From Aestuariibaculum suncheonense (GTDB lineage: Bacteria; Bacteroidota; Bacteroidia; Flavobacteriales; Flavobacteriaceae), in the NCBI RefSeq assembly GCF_014596935.1, contig NZ_JACVXC010000003.1, forward strand, positions 62,001-126,000: DNA of 64,000 nucleotides, read 5' to 3'. This document shows positions 6,945-16,121 of this stretch, one piece after another (the first letter of the stretch is position 1; every line of letters starts with the position of its first letter). Under the pieces are notes generated by a model. It was not told where the DNA came from. It did no database searches and saw only the letters and a list, made by a program, of their open reading frames with translations. The position numbers and the translations under genes are program-made.

Positions 6945-9377
6945 ATGATTAGAAAACTACCACTACATTTTATACTCTTATTTCCGCTTATAACTTTAGC
7001 GCAAAACTACACTATTACCGGACTTGTGGTAGATGAAAATAAAGCCGCTATAGCGTTTTCCAATGTTATTTTATTGTCTGATTCATTAGAAATCGTAAAA
7101 GGCACAACAACTGATGAAGATGGGGATTTTATTTTAGAACATCTTAAAAAAGGAAGCTACACTTTAAAAATTTCATTTTTAGGTTTTGAAAATTATATTT
7201 TGTCGGTTGATTTAGAAAAATCAATGAATTTAAATGAGATTGTATTAAAAGAACAAACAGAAAATCTGAAAGGTATAACAATTACTGCTAAGCGACCTAC
7301 GGTAAAACGATTAATTGACCGAATGGTTTTCAATGTAGAAAACTCAACACTTTCCAATCTTAACGTGTTGGATGTTTTGAAACATACACCAGGTGTTATT
7401 GTTTCCGATAATAAAATATCTGTAAAAAACGGAGAACCTATTATTTATTTAAACGATAGACGCGTGTATTTATCAACAAACGAGGTTCAGCAGTTATTAG
7501 AAGGTTCTACAGCTCAAAATTTAAAATCAATTGAGGTGATCACTAGTCCTCCGGCTAAGTATGATGCCGAGGGGAGTGCTGTTATAAATATTATAACAAG
7601 CAAAAATATCGTGACAGGTTATAACGGAAGTGTGTTTGGGAATTACAAACAAGGCCATAAGTACCCTAAATATTCTTTAGGTACAAGTCATTTTTTTAAA
7701 ACTAATAAATTAAACACTTACATTAATTATAGCGTAAGCCCAAGAAGAGATTACAGGCATAATAATGAGTTTGTAAATTTTAAAGACGAAAACAATCTAA
7801 CGTCTTCCATTTGGGAAACCGATTTTAAAAGAACAAAAGAATCTATGAATCATAATTTAAATCTGAATATGGATTATGATTTAGACAAAAGCAATACGCT
7901 TAGTTTTTCTTCAAATGTTTTAATTTCTCCTGAAAAAAACACGAAAACCGAGGTGAATTCGACTACCAAAATGTTTGATGCAAATCGCATTTTAGATTCT
8001 ATTTTCAACACGACAAATCATGCGGATTTAAAAACAAATAATTTAGCCCTCAATATTGATTTTGTTCATAAATTTAAGAAAGAAGGCGAGAAGTTGTTGA
8101 TTAATATGCATCATACCAATTACCAGTATTCAAGTTCACAGAATGTTGATACCGATTATTTTTTACCAAACGAAACTTCAGCTTATAGGCAAAATACTTT
8201 TCAGACAAATTCAGATCAAACAACAAAACTTTATACCAGCCAGATAGATTACGAATTACCGCTAAATAATAATGCACAGTTTGAAGTGGGTTTAAAATTT
8301 TCTGATATTGATTCTGATAGTTTTATAAATCAGTTTACCATTAATAATGGGCAAAAGTCAGAAGATATTGATGAGCTGGATACTTTTTTATACAAAGAGC
8401 AAAATTACGCTATATATTCCAGTTTTTCAAAAGACTGGGAACAGTGGAGTTTCAAAACAGGATTACGAGTAGAGCATACCGGCTTAAGTGGTGAATCTGT
8501 TTTATCTGGTAGCTTGAACACTTTTAAGTATACGAAATTCTTTCCGTCACTTTATTTATCTGACCAAATTAATGATAATCATCAAGTGTATGTTAGTTAT
8601 AACAAACGAATATATAGGCCTAGATACAATGATTTAAACCCTTTTAAATACTATCTTAACGATAATACTTACATTATAGGAAACCCAGAATTAAAACCTC
8701 AGATTGACGATGTTTTTACCTTAGGGTATAACCTAAAGAACACTTACACATTTGAGGTGTATTATCGTATTGAAAACGACCCTTCACTTCAGTTATTTCA
8801 ACAAGATAATATAAACAATATTGTTAGATATGCTAATACAAATACCGACAGAAATATTTCTTATGGGTTAGATTTTATGACTTACACTAATATAGTCCCT
8901 AACTGGAATCTGTATGCTTTAACGTCTTTATTTTATTACGAAGGAAGATATTACACAAATCTGAATAATAATGCCTTAACTAATAATAGATGGTCGATAT
9001 ATACGCAGATAATAAATTATTTTTCATTATTGACAGACAAAAGTCTTAATATAGATTTATCGTATAATTATATTTCATCTGTAGTTGACGGACCTTCTTT
9101 ATATACTGCAAGACATGGCCTTGATATTAATGTTAGAAAAGCATTATGGAAGAATAAGGCTTCAATTTCTGTTGGAGTGACGGATGTTTTTAATACACAG
9201 AATTTTGATGTATTAAATAATTACGCTGATCAGGATTTAATAATGAAATCTCGTTTAGAAAACAGAATGCTTACCCTAGGTTTTAATTACAAATTTGGAA
9301 ACAGCAAGCTATCCAACAATAAGGAAGAAATTAACATAAATGAACGTGATAGATTAGAAGTTAAATCTCCAAATTAA
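6945..9377 (+). CDS. Outer-membrane beta-barrel / TonB-dependent receptor-like protein
   Basis: Outer-membrane protein of the flavobacterial beta-barrel family related to TonB-dependent receptors. From the ATG at 6945 a compact signal peptide (MIRKLPLHFILLFPLITLAQ) is followed by a carboxypeptidase-regulatory-like domain (about residues 23-110: ITGLVVDENKAA, GDFILEHLKKGSYTL). A plug-like region follows (VLKHTPGVIV, SIEVITSPPAKYDAEGSAVINI) and then a long barrel rich in aromatic alternation ending in NYKFGNS. An ATG eight codons upstream (6921) is possible but adds a charged leader and overlaps a promoter-like box. No SusD partner is adjacent, so it is not a canonical SusC; the ligand is unknown. 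Its stop overlaps the convergent membrane-protein gene by four bases. Confidence 0.85.
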   Translation: MIRKLPLHFILLFPLITLAQNYTITGLVVDENKAAIAFSNVILLSDSLEIVKGTTTDEDGDFILEHLKKGSYTLKISFLGFENYILSVDLEKSMNLNEIVLKEQTENLKGITITAKRPTVKRLIDRMVFNVENSTLSNLNVLDVLKHTPGVIVSDNKISVKNGEPIIYLNDRRVYLSTNEVQQLLEGSTAQNLKSIEVITSPPAKYDAEGSAVINIITSKNIVTGYNGSVFGNYKQGHKYPKYSLGTSHFFKTNKLNTYINYSVSPRRDYRHNNEFVNFKDENNLTSSIWETDFKRTKESMNHNLNLNMDYDLDKSNTLSFSSNVLISPEKNTKTEVNSTTKMFDANRILDSIFNTTNHADLKTNNLALNIDFVHKFKKEGEKLLINMHHTNYQYSSSQNVDTDYFLPNETSAYRQNTFQTNSDQTTKLYTSQIDYELPLNNNAQFEVGLKFSDIDSDSFINQFTINNGQKSEDIDELDTFLYKEQNYAIYSSFSKDWEQWSFKTGLRVEHTGLSGESVLSGSLNTFKYTKFFPSLYLSDQINDNHQVYVSYNKRIYRPRYNDLNPFKYYLNDNTYIIGNPELKPQIDDVFTLGYNLKNTYTFEVYYRIENDPSLQLFQQDNINNIVRYANTNTDRNISYGLDFMTYTNIVPNWNLYALTSLFYYEGRYYTNLNNNALTNNRWSIYTQIINYFSLLTDKSLNIDLSYNYISSVVDGPSLYTARHGLDINVRKALWKNKASISVGVTDVFNTQNFDVLNNYADQDLIMKSRLENRMLTLGFNYKFGNSKLSNNKEEININERDRLEVKSPN

Positions 9378-9916
9378 AAATAGTTTTTAAGTTTATCCCA
9401 AAAGTTTTTAGGAGTCATTTTGAATTCTTCTTCCAATTCCTCCATTGTTTTGTCTACGCTAGTAATTCTATTGAAGATTTGGGCTCTAATAAGGTAGATA
9501 GAAGGTATTATAACAGCCATTATTGGAATCATGTAAATTAACTGATTCGAATCAATGAATTGCGTATCATCATTAATTGTTATAAGTATTTGGTAAGTAT
9601 ACATAGCAATTGGAACTAAAAGTACATGGTACCACCAGTGGCGACATGTAAAAAACCAAATAAATAATAGAAAAATAGGTATAATTTTCCCTGTTAATGT
9701 CCAAGCTAATACAAAAGCACTTTCGTAATATTTGCTTTCATAATTAAACAAAAAAGTGTTCCAGATACGTTGATCAGGAACACTTTCATATAAGTAAAAT
9801 AAATAAGGAGTCATGGCTATAAGAGTAGCGATGATACTCCCTATAATCAAGCTTTTCCTATCCAGCCGATGGAACTTTGATTCTTGATTTTTCAATTTTT
9901 GCTGTTTGTTGCTCAT
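9374..9916 (-). CDS. Four-helix membrane protein of unknown function
   Basis: I do not recognise a named family. From the ATG at 9916 the protein has 180 residues: a basic, Gln/Lys-rich N-terminus of about 20 residues, four hydrophobic segments (beginning at LIIGSIIATLIA, FVLAWTLTGKIIPIFLLF, WWYHVLLVPIAMYTYQIL and LIYMIPIMAVIIPSIYLI), and an acidic C-terminal tail (MEELEEEFKM). The start is uncertain: ATG 9940 also keeps the frame, and a TTG just after the stop of the overlapping small gene would remove the overlap while keeping the first helix. It overlaps the small secreted-peptide gene 9858-10001 in another frame by 59 bases, so the two are probably translated from one mRNA. Confidence 0.65.
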   Translation of the reverse strand: MSNKQQKLKNQESKFHRLDRKSLIIGSIIATLIAMTPYLFYLYESVPDQRIWNTFLFNYESKYYESAFVLAWTLTGKIIPIFLLFIWFFTCRHWWYHVLLVPIAMYTYQILITINDDTQFIDSNQLIYMIPIMAVIIPSIYLIRAQIFNRITSVDKTMEELEEEFKMTPKNFWDKLKNYF

Positions 9917-10001
9917 TTTGGTTAACTGCGTTAGCGGCATAAGCTGTGAACAACATTCCTCCGAAGATCGCTACTGCGATTAAATACTTTTTAGTTTTCA
10001 T
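9858..10001 (-). CDS. Small secreted or membrane peptide, 47 residues
   Basis: The ATG at 10001 opens a 47-codon frame. It has a basic start (MKTKKYLIAVAIFGG), a hydrophobic core and small residues at a plausible cleavage site (FTAYAANA), then a short polar, basic tail ending IKVPSAG before TAG. That layout resembles small flavobacterial exported peptides of unknown role. A perfect TAnnTTTG box lies 30 bases upstream, so this, not the larger gene, is the first gene of the transcript. It overlaps the following membrane-protein gene by 59 bases in a different frame. The evidence is signal-peptide architecture plus the promoter; there is no recognised domain. Confidence 0.6.
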   Translation of the reverse strand: MKTKKYLIAVAIFGGMLFTAYAANAVNQNEQQTAKIEKSRIKVPSAG

Positions 10002-10030
10002 TTTTTAAGGGATTTAATTAATTAATTACC

Positions 10031-10038
10031 CAAATGTA
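10031..10038 (-). promoter_or_regulatory. Candidate -7 box (TACATTTG) for the small peptide / membrane protein pair
   Basis: Read on the minus strand, TACATTTG matches TAnnTTTG exactly and lies 30 bases before the ATG at 10001. The upstream -33 region has only a partial match (TTC). Confidence 0.5.
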
Positions 10039-10186
10039 ACTAAAGGCTAATTTGAAGTTTTTCTTAAAATGTTAAAAAAATGTTAAAAACATGTTTTTTT
10101 TATTTTTTTGATGTGGTTTTACCGTAAAACTTCAAATTTCGGATTGAATGTGTTTTTATGTCATTTAACTTAAACGTTATTGTTTG

Positions 10187-10612
10187 CTATTTTAAAACTA
10201 ATTGTCTGTTATTGCTTTCTCTCAAATCTATAGATACCGTGTCGAAATGATCTGGTAATAATTCTTCTATGACATCTGGCCATTCTATTAAATTCCAATG
10301 TCCGCTATCTAAATAATCTTCTATTCCAAAATTATAAGCTTCTTCAATATCTTTAATTCTGTATAAATCGAAATGAAACACTTTGTCATTTTTCAATACA
10401 TATTCATTAACAATTGAAAAAGTAGGGCTGCTAACTTCATCATCACTCCCTAAAGCTTTAATTAAGGCTTTAATCAGAGTTGTTTTACCTGCACCCATAT
10501 TTCCGTAAAACAATAATGTCTTGGTTTTAAGGTTCTTGATAATTTGCTCTGCTACATCATCAAGATTGTCAAGATTATAATTTATTTCCAATTCTTTCAA
10601 ATTTATAAACAA
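10187..10612 (-). CDS. tsaE: tRNA threonylcarbamoyladenosine synthesis ATPase TsaE
   Basis: P-loop ATPase that works with TsaB and TsaD to place the t6A modification on A37 of ANN-decoding tRNAs. Of 141 residues, the Walker A motif GNMGAGKT is at 37-44. The SPTFSIVNEY segment near 62-71 contacts nucleotide, HFDLYR follows near 79-84 and IEWPD near 109-113, all typical of TsaE. Length fits the family. It lies 70 bases downstream of porX on the same strand, an arrangement I associate with Flavobacteriaceae. The 185-base gap below it to the small peptide gene holds only AT-rich inverted repeats. Confidence 0.95.
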   Translation of the reverse strand: MFINLKELEINYNLDNLDDVAEQIIKNLKTKTLLFYGNMGAGKTTLIKALIKALGSDDEVSSPTFSIVNEYVLKNDKVFHFDLYRIKDIEEAYNFGIEDYLDSGHWNLIEWPDVIEELLPDHFDTVSIDLRESNNRQLVLK

Positions 10613-10682
10613 TTTTACAAATAATATACGAAAAACGCTAACATTTTAAACGTTTAATCGGATTTTTTATGTGTTTCATAGA

Positions 10683-12236
10683 TTATTTTGGTAAAAAAAC
10701 CGAAAAAGGAATAATCATTTCTTCCAAAGAAACGCCACCGTGCTGATAGGTGTTTCTATAGTAACTAACGTAGTGATTGTAATTATTAGGATAAGCAAAG
10801 AATGAATCACCTTTAGCAAAAATATAAGAGCTACTCATATTAATAGATGGTAAATGTACTTCCTTTGGATCTTTAATAACAAGCACTTCCTTTTCTTCGT
10901 AAGTTAAACTTCTGCCAGTTTTATAGCGCAAATTTAAACTTGTATCTCGATCACCAATAACTTTAGAAGGATTTTTTACATTAATAGTGCCGTGATCTGT
11001 AGTAATGATTAGCTTAAAACCGAGTTGCTGTGCCTGTTGAATCATTTCGAGAAGCGGTGAATTTTTGAACCAACTCAAAGTTAATGACCTGTAAGCTTTA
11101 TCATTAGATGCTAATTCTTTAACAACCTCCATTTCTGTTTTGGCATGAGATAGCATATCTACAAAGTTGTAAACCACTACTGTAAGGTCGTTGTTTTTAA
11201 GCGTCTTAAAGTTCTCTACGAGTTTTTTCCCTGTTTTTAAATTGGTGATTTTATGAAATTCGCAGGTTAAATGATTTAGGTTTAATCGTTTCATTTGTGT
11301 TTGCAGAAAATCTTCCTCATGTAAATTCTTGCCGCCCTCATCGGTGTCATTTTTCCAGTATTGTGGGTATAGTTTCTCCATATCACTCGGCATTAAACCA
11401 GAAAATATAGCATTTCTGGCATATTGTGTTGCGGTAGGAAGGATGCTAAAAAATGCTTCTTCGTGTTCTTTTTTGTAATGATTATTAATGATAGGCTCAA
11501 ATACTTTCCACTGATCGTAACGCAAATTATCAACAACAACTAGAAGGGTAGGTTGTTCTTTGCTAAGTTCCGGAACAATCTTTTCTTTAAATAAAGTGTG
11601 AGACATGGTTGGAGCTTCGGTGTGAGGCTTGAACCAATCGACATAATTTTTCTCAATAAACTTACCGAACTGAATATTAGCTTCCGTTTTCTGAGATTCT
11701 AAAATTTCAAACATGCTTGGGTCTTCAATATTTTCCAGTTGAATTTCCCAATACAATAGTTTTTGATATAAATTCACCCATTCTTCATAAGAGTTCACCA
11801 TAGCTAAGTCCATTGCGATTTTCCTGAATTCCTGCTGATAGCTGGATGTTGTTTTTTCAGAAACTAACCGAGAATGATCTAAATTCTTTTTTAAACTCAA
11901 CAGGATTTGATTCGGATTCACAGGTTTTATAAGGTAGTCTGCTATTTTACTGCCAATAGCTTCTTCCATAATATATTCCTCTTCGCTTTTGGTAATCATC
12001 ACCACCGGAAGATTGTCTTGCTTGGCTTTTAGTTCGCTTAATGTTTCCAAACCGGTAAGGCCAGGCATATTCTCATCTAAAAAGACAATATCAAACTTTT
12101 CGTTTTCTAAAATATCAATCGCTTCACTACCACTTTTACAGGTTGTAACGTTATAATTACGTTGCTCTAAAAATAATATGTGTGGTTTAAGTAAATCGAT
12201 TTCATCATCTACCCAAAGTATTTGTATTGTACTCAT
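10683..12236 (-). CDS. porX: PorX-type response regulator with PglZ phosphatase domain
   Basis: Two-component output protein that regulates type IX secretion and, in Porphyromonas, couples to PorY and an ECF sigma factor. The receiver domain (residues 1-120) has the acidic pocket D10-D11, phospho-acceptor D54 (VFLDENMPG), T82 and K104 (LIKPVNP). A helical linker leads to a PglZ/alkaline-phosphatase-superfamily domain from about 228, with VVVDNLRYDQW (233-243), a Thr-containing LPTATQ near 266-271 at the expected nucleophile site, and TTDHGT further on for metal binding. All key residues are intact. The 517-residue length matches PorX. It probably shares a transcript with tsaE. A T9SS cargo protein is encoded at 34238-38245. 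Confidence 0.93.
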   Translation of the reverse strand: MSTIQILWVDDEIDLLKPHILFLEQRNYNVTTCKSGSEAIDILENEKFDIVFLDENMPGLTGLETLSELKAKQDNLPVVMITKSEEEYIMEEAIGSKIADYLIKPVNPNQILLSLKKNLDHSRLVSEKTTSSYQQEFRKIAMDLAMVNSYEEWVNLYQKLLYWEIQLENIEDPSMFEILESQKTEANIQFGKFIEKNYVDWFKPHTEAPTMSHTLFKEKIVPELSKEQPTLLVVVDNLRYDQWKVFEPIINNHYKKEHEEAFFSILPTATQYARNAIFSGLMPSDMEKLYPQYWKNDTDEGGKNLHEEDFLQTQMKRLNLNHLTCEFHKITNLKTGKKLVENFKTLKNNDLTVVVYNFVDMLSHAKTEMEVVKELASNDKAYRSLTLSWFKNSPLLEMIQQAQQLGFKLIITTDHGTINVKNPSKVIGDRDTSLNLRYKTGRSLTYEEKEVLVIKDPKEVHLPSINMSSSYIFAKGDSFFAYPNNYNHYVSYYRNTYQHGGVSLEEMIIPFSVFLPK

Positions 12237-12284
12237 TTAAATATTTTTAATAATTAATTTATTTCAATTTGTTTTCTGAATGTC

Positions 12285-12316
12285 TTTTGTTCAGACGGTC
12301 TATATATTTATATTTG
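12285..12316 (+). promoter_or_regulatory. Promoter of the HD-domain gene (TTTTG, 19-base spacer, TATATTTG)
   Basis: TTTTG at 12285-12289 and TATATTTG at 12309-12316, spaced 19 bases, match the Bacteroidota -33/-7 pattern almost perfectly. The predicted transcription start near 12322 leaves about 20 bases before the TTG start codon. Confidence 0.75.
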
Positions 12317-12342
12317 TTAGCATAAACCTTAATGAATAAAGT

Positions 12343-13563
12343 TTGAACAAACTTAAAATATTAAACGACCCAATTTACGGATTTATTACTATTCCGAATT
12401 CTTTAATATTCGATTTAATTCAGCATAGATATTTTCAACGTTTACGAAGAATTACCCAAATGGGCATGTCCTACACGGTTTATCCAGGAGCGCATCACAC
12501 GCGATTTCATCATGCTATAGGTTGCGTGCATTTAATGCAGCAGGCGGTTAATGTACTACGTTTTAAAGGGGTTGCGATTTCTGATGCAGAAGAAACTGGG
12601 TTATATGTAGCTATTTTGCTTCATGACATTGGTCACGGGCCTTTTTCGCATGCTATGGAGCACAGTATAGTAAATGGTGTGTCTCACGAGCAGCTTTCTT
12701 TACTTTTTATGGAACGCTTGAATGAGGAATTTAACGGAAGTTTAACGTTGGCGATTCAAATTTTCAAAGGTGAATATCCAAGGGCGTTTATGTGTCAATT
12801 AATCTCAGGACAGTTTGATATCGATCGCGCCGATTATTTAAAGCGTGATAGTTTTTACACCGGAGTTGCAGAAGGAAATGTAAATAGTGAGCGGTTAATA
12901 ACGATGTTGAATGCGGTAAATGATGAATTGGTTGTTGAAGAAAAGGGTATTTATAGTGTCGAGAAATTTATTGTAGCCAGACGTTTAATGTACTGGCAGG
13001 TGTATTTACATAAAACAGGTTTGGTGGCTGAGCAATTGTTAATTAGAGTGTTGAAGCGAGCCAAAGAATTGTCTAGTGAAGGCTATAAACTTTCGGCGAG
13101 TAAGTCTTTAATTTACTTTCTGGAAAATAAAATTATGTTAGATGATTTTAATGATGATACTTTAAATGTTTTTGCACAACTAGATGATTACGATATTATT
13201 TCGGCTATGAAGGAATGGCAATTTGAATCCGATTTTGTATTAAGTCATTTATGTGAAATGATAATCAATAGAAACCTTCTAACCATAAAATTAAAGAAGA
13301 AGCCGATTAAAGAGGAAGCTCTGGAGAATTATTTAAATGCATTAGAGCGTAAGTACAATATAAGCAGAGCAGAAGCCTCGTATTTTGTGTTTAGTGGTGA
13401 TATTTCAAATCAGGCATACCAACTCAATAAAAAAAGTATAAATATTTTACATAAATCTGGTAAAATTCAGGATGTAGTTAAGGCTTCTGACCATTTAAAT
13501 ATAAAAGCACTAGCTAAGCCGGTAACAAAATACTATATATGTTACCCAAAACAAACCACTTAG
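12343..13563 (+). CDS. HD-domain phosphohydrolase (dNTPase/SAMHD1-like)
   Basis: Metal-dependent HD-superfamily hydrolase of the kind that acts on nucleoside triphosphates or other phosphoesters; the substrate is not proven. In 406 residues the metal-binding motif runs HTRFHHAIG (about 52-60), then LLHDIGHGPFSHAMEH (about 93-108), and an Asp in FDIDRADYLKRD near 167-178, all intact. The start is TTG at 12343: it gives the typical NKLKILNDPIYGFI opening and sits 26 bases after the promoter box. An ATG at 12332 runs into a stop within five codons. It is divergent from porX and upstream of the lipid A cluster. Confidence 0.9.
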   Translation: MNKLKILNDPIYGFITIPNSLIFDLIQHRYFQRLRRITQMGMSYTVYPGAHHTRFHHAIGCVHLMQQAVNVLRFKGVAISDAEETGLYVAILLHDIGHGPFSHAMEHSIVNGVSHEQLSLLFMERLNEEFNGSLTLAIQIFKGEYPRAFMCQLISGQFDIDRADYLKRDSFYTGVAEGNVNSERLITMLNAVNDELVVEEKGIYSVEKFIVARRLMYWQVYLHKTGLVAEQLLIRVLKRAKELSSEGYKLSASKSLIYFLENKIMLDDFNDDTLNVFAQLDDYDIISAMKEWQFESDFVLSHLCEMIINRNLLTIKLKKKPIKEEALENYLNALERKYNISRAEASYFVFSGDISNQAYQLNKKSINILHKSGKIQDVVKASDHLNIKALAKPVTKYYICYPKQTT

Positions 13564-13640
13564 GCTTTTAACCTATAAAACGACGATTAGTCTTTCAAAC
13601 AATAAGCGGGCATAGATGAAAAACTTTAGGACATTTTTCC

Positions 13641-13648
13641 TATTTTTG
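13641..13648 (+). promoter_or_regulatory. Candidate -7 box (TATTTTTG) of the lipid A cluster
   Basis: TATTTTTG fits TAnnTTTG and lies 31 bases before the GTG start of lpxD. I see no clear -33 element, so this is a moderate call. Confidence 0.45.
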
Positions 13649-13679
13649 CCCAATATATTAAATCATCAAACTTTAAAGT

Positions 13680-14702
13680 GTGAAATTTACAGCAGAACAA
13701 ATAGCAGGGATTTTGATGGGTGATGTCGTTGGAAATCCTGATGCTGAAGTGTCTAAGCTTTCTAAAATTGAAGAAGGAACTGAGGGCTCTTTAACGTTTT
13801 TAGCGAATCCGAAATACAAACACTATATATACAGCACCAAGGCTTCAATTACGATTGTTAATAAAACATTCGAACCTGAAGATGCTATTGAAACAACCTT
13901 GATTAAAGTTGATGATGCTTACTTAGCATTTTCCAAAATTCTTGAATATTACAATTCCGTTAAGCTTAATAAAACGGGGATTGAACAGCCATCGTTTATT
14001 GCCGAATCTTCATCTTATGGTGATAATATTTACGTTGGTGCATTTTCATATATAGGTGAAAACGTAAAAATAGGAGAGAATGTGAAAATTTTCCCTAACG
14101 CATATATAGGAGATAATTCAGTAATTGGCGATAATACCATTGTGTTTTCAGGGGCAAAAATTTACTCTGAAACCTTAATCGGAAAAAACTGTGTGATTAA
14201 TTCTGGAGCTATAATTGGAGCTGACGGCTTTGGTTATGCCCCTAATGATAACGGAGGTTATAATAAAGTGCCTCAAACCGGAAACGTTATTATTGAAGAT
14301 TATGTTGATGTTGGTGCTGCAACGACTATTGATCGAGCGACTTTAGGTTCAACAATTATAAGAACGGGGGTCAAACTTGATAATCAGATTCAGATTGCTC
14401 ACAATGTTGAGATTGGAAAAAACACTGTTATAGCTGCTCAAACGGGGGTTGCCGGTTCTACTAAAATAGGAGAAAACTGTGTGATTGGAGGGCAGGTTGG
14501 TATTGTTGGACACGTTGTTATTGGTAACAATGTAAAAATTCAGGCCCAATCCGGAATAACAAGAAATGTAAAAGATAATGAGGTGTTACAGGGCTCCCCA
14601 GCCATAACACTAAGTGATTATAATAAGTCGTACGTTCACTTTAAGAACCTACCTAAGATTGTTAAAAACATTAATGATTTAGAAAAAAATAAATGGGAAT
14701 AG
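13680..14702 (+). CDS. lpxD: UDP-3-O-acylglucosamine N-acyltransferase LpxD
   Basis: Third step of lipid A synthesis: adds a second hydroxyacyl chain to UDP-3-O-acylglucosamine from acyl-ACP. The 340-residue protein has an N-terminal uridine-binding domain (residues 1-100) and a left-handed parallel beta-helix of hexapeptide repeats (about 108-300). It keeps the family motif GADGFGYAP (180-188) and catalytic H241 in [11 protein letters not shown]. Start is GTG at 13680. The gene overlaps the following lpxC-fabZ by 10 bases and is the first gene of a lipid A operon. A shorter paralogue occurs at 17516-18454; this copy has the canonical motifs and is the likelier true LpxD. Confidence 0.95.
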   Translation: MKFTAEQIAGILMGDVVGNPDAEVSKLSKIEEGTEGSLTFLANPKYKHYIYSTKASITIVNKTFEPEDAIETTLIKVDDAYLAFSKILEYYNSVKLNKTGIEQPSFIAESSSYGDNIYVGAFSYIGENVKIGENVKIFPNAYIGDNSVIGDNTIVFSGAKIYSETLIGKNCVINSGAIIGADGFGYAPNDNGGYNKVPQTGNVIIEDYVDVGAATTIDRATLGSTIIRTGVKLDNQIQIAHNVEIGKNTVIAAQTGVAGSTKIGENCVIGGQVGIVGHVVIGNNVKIQAQSGITRNVKDNEVLQGSPAITLSDYNKSYVHFKNLPKIVKNINDLEKNKWE

Positions 14703-16099
14703 TAGTTACTGAAACGAAGCAAAAAACAATAGAGAAAGAAATTTCTTTAACTGGTGTTGGTTTACATACAGGTAAAGACGTTACCTTAACTTTTAAACCT
14801 GCTCCTGCTAATACCGGATTAGCATTTAAGCGAGTAGATTTAGAGGGTACGCCTGTTATTGAAGCTGATGCAAATTATGTTACAAACACCCAAAGAGGGA
14901 CATGTTTAGAAAAGAACGGAGTTACTATTCAAACTTCAGAGCATGTTTTAGCGGCGTTAATCGGTTTGGATATCGATAACGTTATTCTAGAATTAAATGC
15001 TTCAGAGCCTCCAATTATGGATGGATCGTCTAAGTTTTTTGTGGAAGCTATTGAAAAAGCGGGTATTGTAGAGCAAGATGCTTTTAGAGAAGAATTTGTA
15101 GTAACAGATATTGTGTCGTATACCGACGAAGAGTCTGGAAGTGAAATTCTTGTGATGCCGGCAAATCAGTATCAAATAACTACTATGGTTGATTTCGGAA
15201 CTAAAGTTTTAGGGACTCAGAATGCTACTTTAAATCAGGTTTCTGATTTTAAAGATGAAATTTCTACTTCCAGAACATTTAGTTTTTTACATGAAATCGA
15301 AATGCTTTTAGAGCATGGTTTAATTAAAGGTGGAGATTTAAATAACGCAATTGTTTATGTAGATAAACCATTATCTCCTGAAACTATGGAGAAATTAAAG
15401 GTGGCCTTTAAAAAGGACTCTATTGCCGTTAAGCCAAACGGTATTTTAGATAACTTAACTTTGCATCATCCAAATGAAGCAGCCAGGCATAAATTGTTAG
15501 ATGTTGTTGGTGATTTAGCTTTAGTGGGAACCAAAATTAGAGGTAAAGTTATCGCTAATAAGCCTGGTCATTTCATTAATACACAGTTCGCTAAGAAATT
15601 ATCGAAAATAGTTAAGAATGAACGTCGTAATAATGTGCCGAATATTGATTTGAATCAAACACCATTAATGGATGTGACTCAAATTATGGCTATGTTACCA
15701 CACAGACAACCATTCTTATTAATTGATAAGGTTTTTGAACTTAGCGATCAGCATGTGACGGCAACTAAGAATGTTACCATGAACGAAGACTTTTTCAGGG
15801 GGCATTTCCCTGGAGCTCCGGTTATGCCAGGTGTACTAATTGTAGAAGCTATGGCACAAACAGGTGGTATTTTAGTATTAAGCACCGTGCCAGACCCTGA
15901 AAATTATCTAACATTCTTCATGAAAATGGACAATGTTAAATTCAAACAAAAAGTATCTCCTGGTGATACGTTAATATTCAAATGTACGTTAATAACACCT
16001 ATTAGAAGAGGTATTTGCCACATGCAAGGATATGCGTATGCTAACGGAAAATTATGTGCAGAAGCCGAGCTTATGGCGCAGATATCTAAAGTAAAATAA
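14693..16099 (+). CDS. lpxC/fabZ: Bifunctional UDP-3-O-acyl-N-acetylglucosamine deacetylase / 3-hydroxyacyl-ACP dehydratase
   Basis: Fusion of the committed lipid A deacetylase with the fatty-acid dehydratase FabZ, as is usual in Bacteroidota. Residues 1-310 are Lpx[12 protein letters not shown] near 19-29, the zinc-ligand segment SEHVLAAL near 82-89, [20 protein letters not shown] near 258-277 with further zinc His/Asp, and NKPGH near 289-293. Residues from about 325 are Fab[12 protein letters not shown], the catalytic H in [16 protein letters not shown] and its partner E in VEAMAQ. The fusion ties supply of hydroxyacyl-ACP to lipid A and phospholipid synthesis. It overlaps lpxD by 10 bases and is followed 22 bases later by lpxA. 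Confidence 0.97.
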   Translation: MGIVVTETKQKTIEKEISLTGVGLHTGKDVTLTFKPAPANTGLAFKRVDLEGTPVIEADANYVTNTQRGTCLEKNGVTIQTSEHVLAALIGLDIDNVILELNASEPPIMDGSSKFFVEAIEKAGIVEQDAFREEFVVTDIVSYTDEESGSEILVMPANQYQITTMVDFGTKVLGTQNATLNQVSDFKDEISTSRTFSFLHEIEMLLEHGLIKGGDLNNAIVYVDKPLSPETMEKLKVAFKKDSIAVKPNGILDNLTLHHPNEAARHKLLDVVGDLALVGTKIRGKVIANKPGHFINTQFAKKLSKIVKNERRNNVPNIDLNQTPLMDVTQIMAMLPHRQPFLLIDKVFELSDQHVTATKNVTMNEDFFRGHFPGAPVMPGVLIVEAMAQTGGILVLSTVPDPENYLTFFMKMDNVKFKQKVSPGDTLIFKCTLITPIRRGICHMQGYAYANGKLCAEAELMAQISKVK

Positions 16100-16121
16100 C
16101 TTTTTAAGACAAAACCAACAA

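Noticed and set aside
10071-10105. A/T-only inverted repeats as a terminator or RNA gene
   Set aside because: They have almost no GC core and no proper loop; they are expected in AT-rich DNA.
12332-12346. ATG at 12332 as start of the HD-domain gene
   Set aside because: The frame hits TGA after four codons; the TTG at 12343 gives the family N-terminus.
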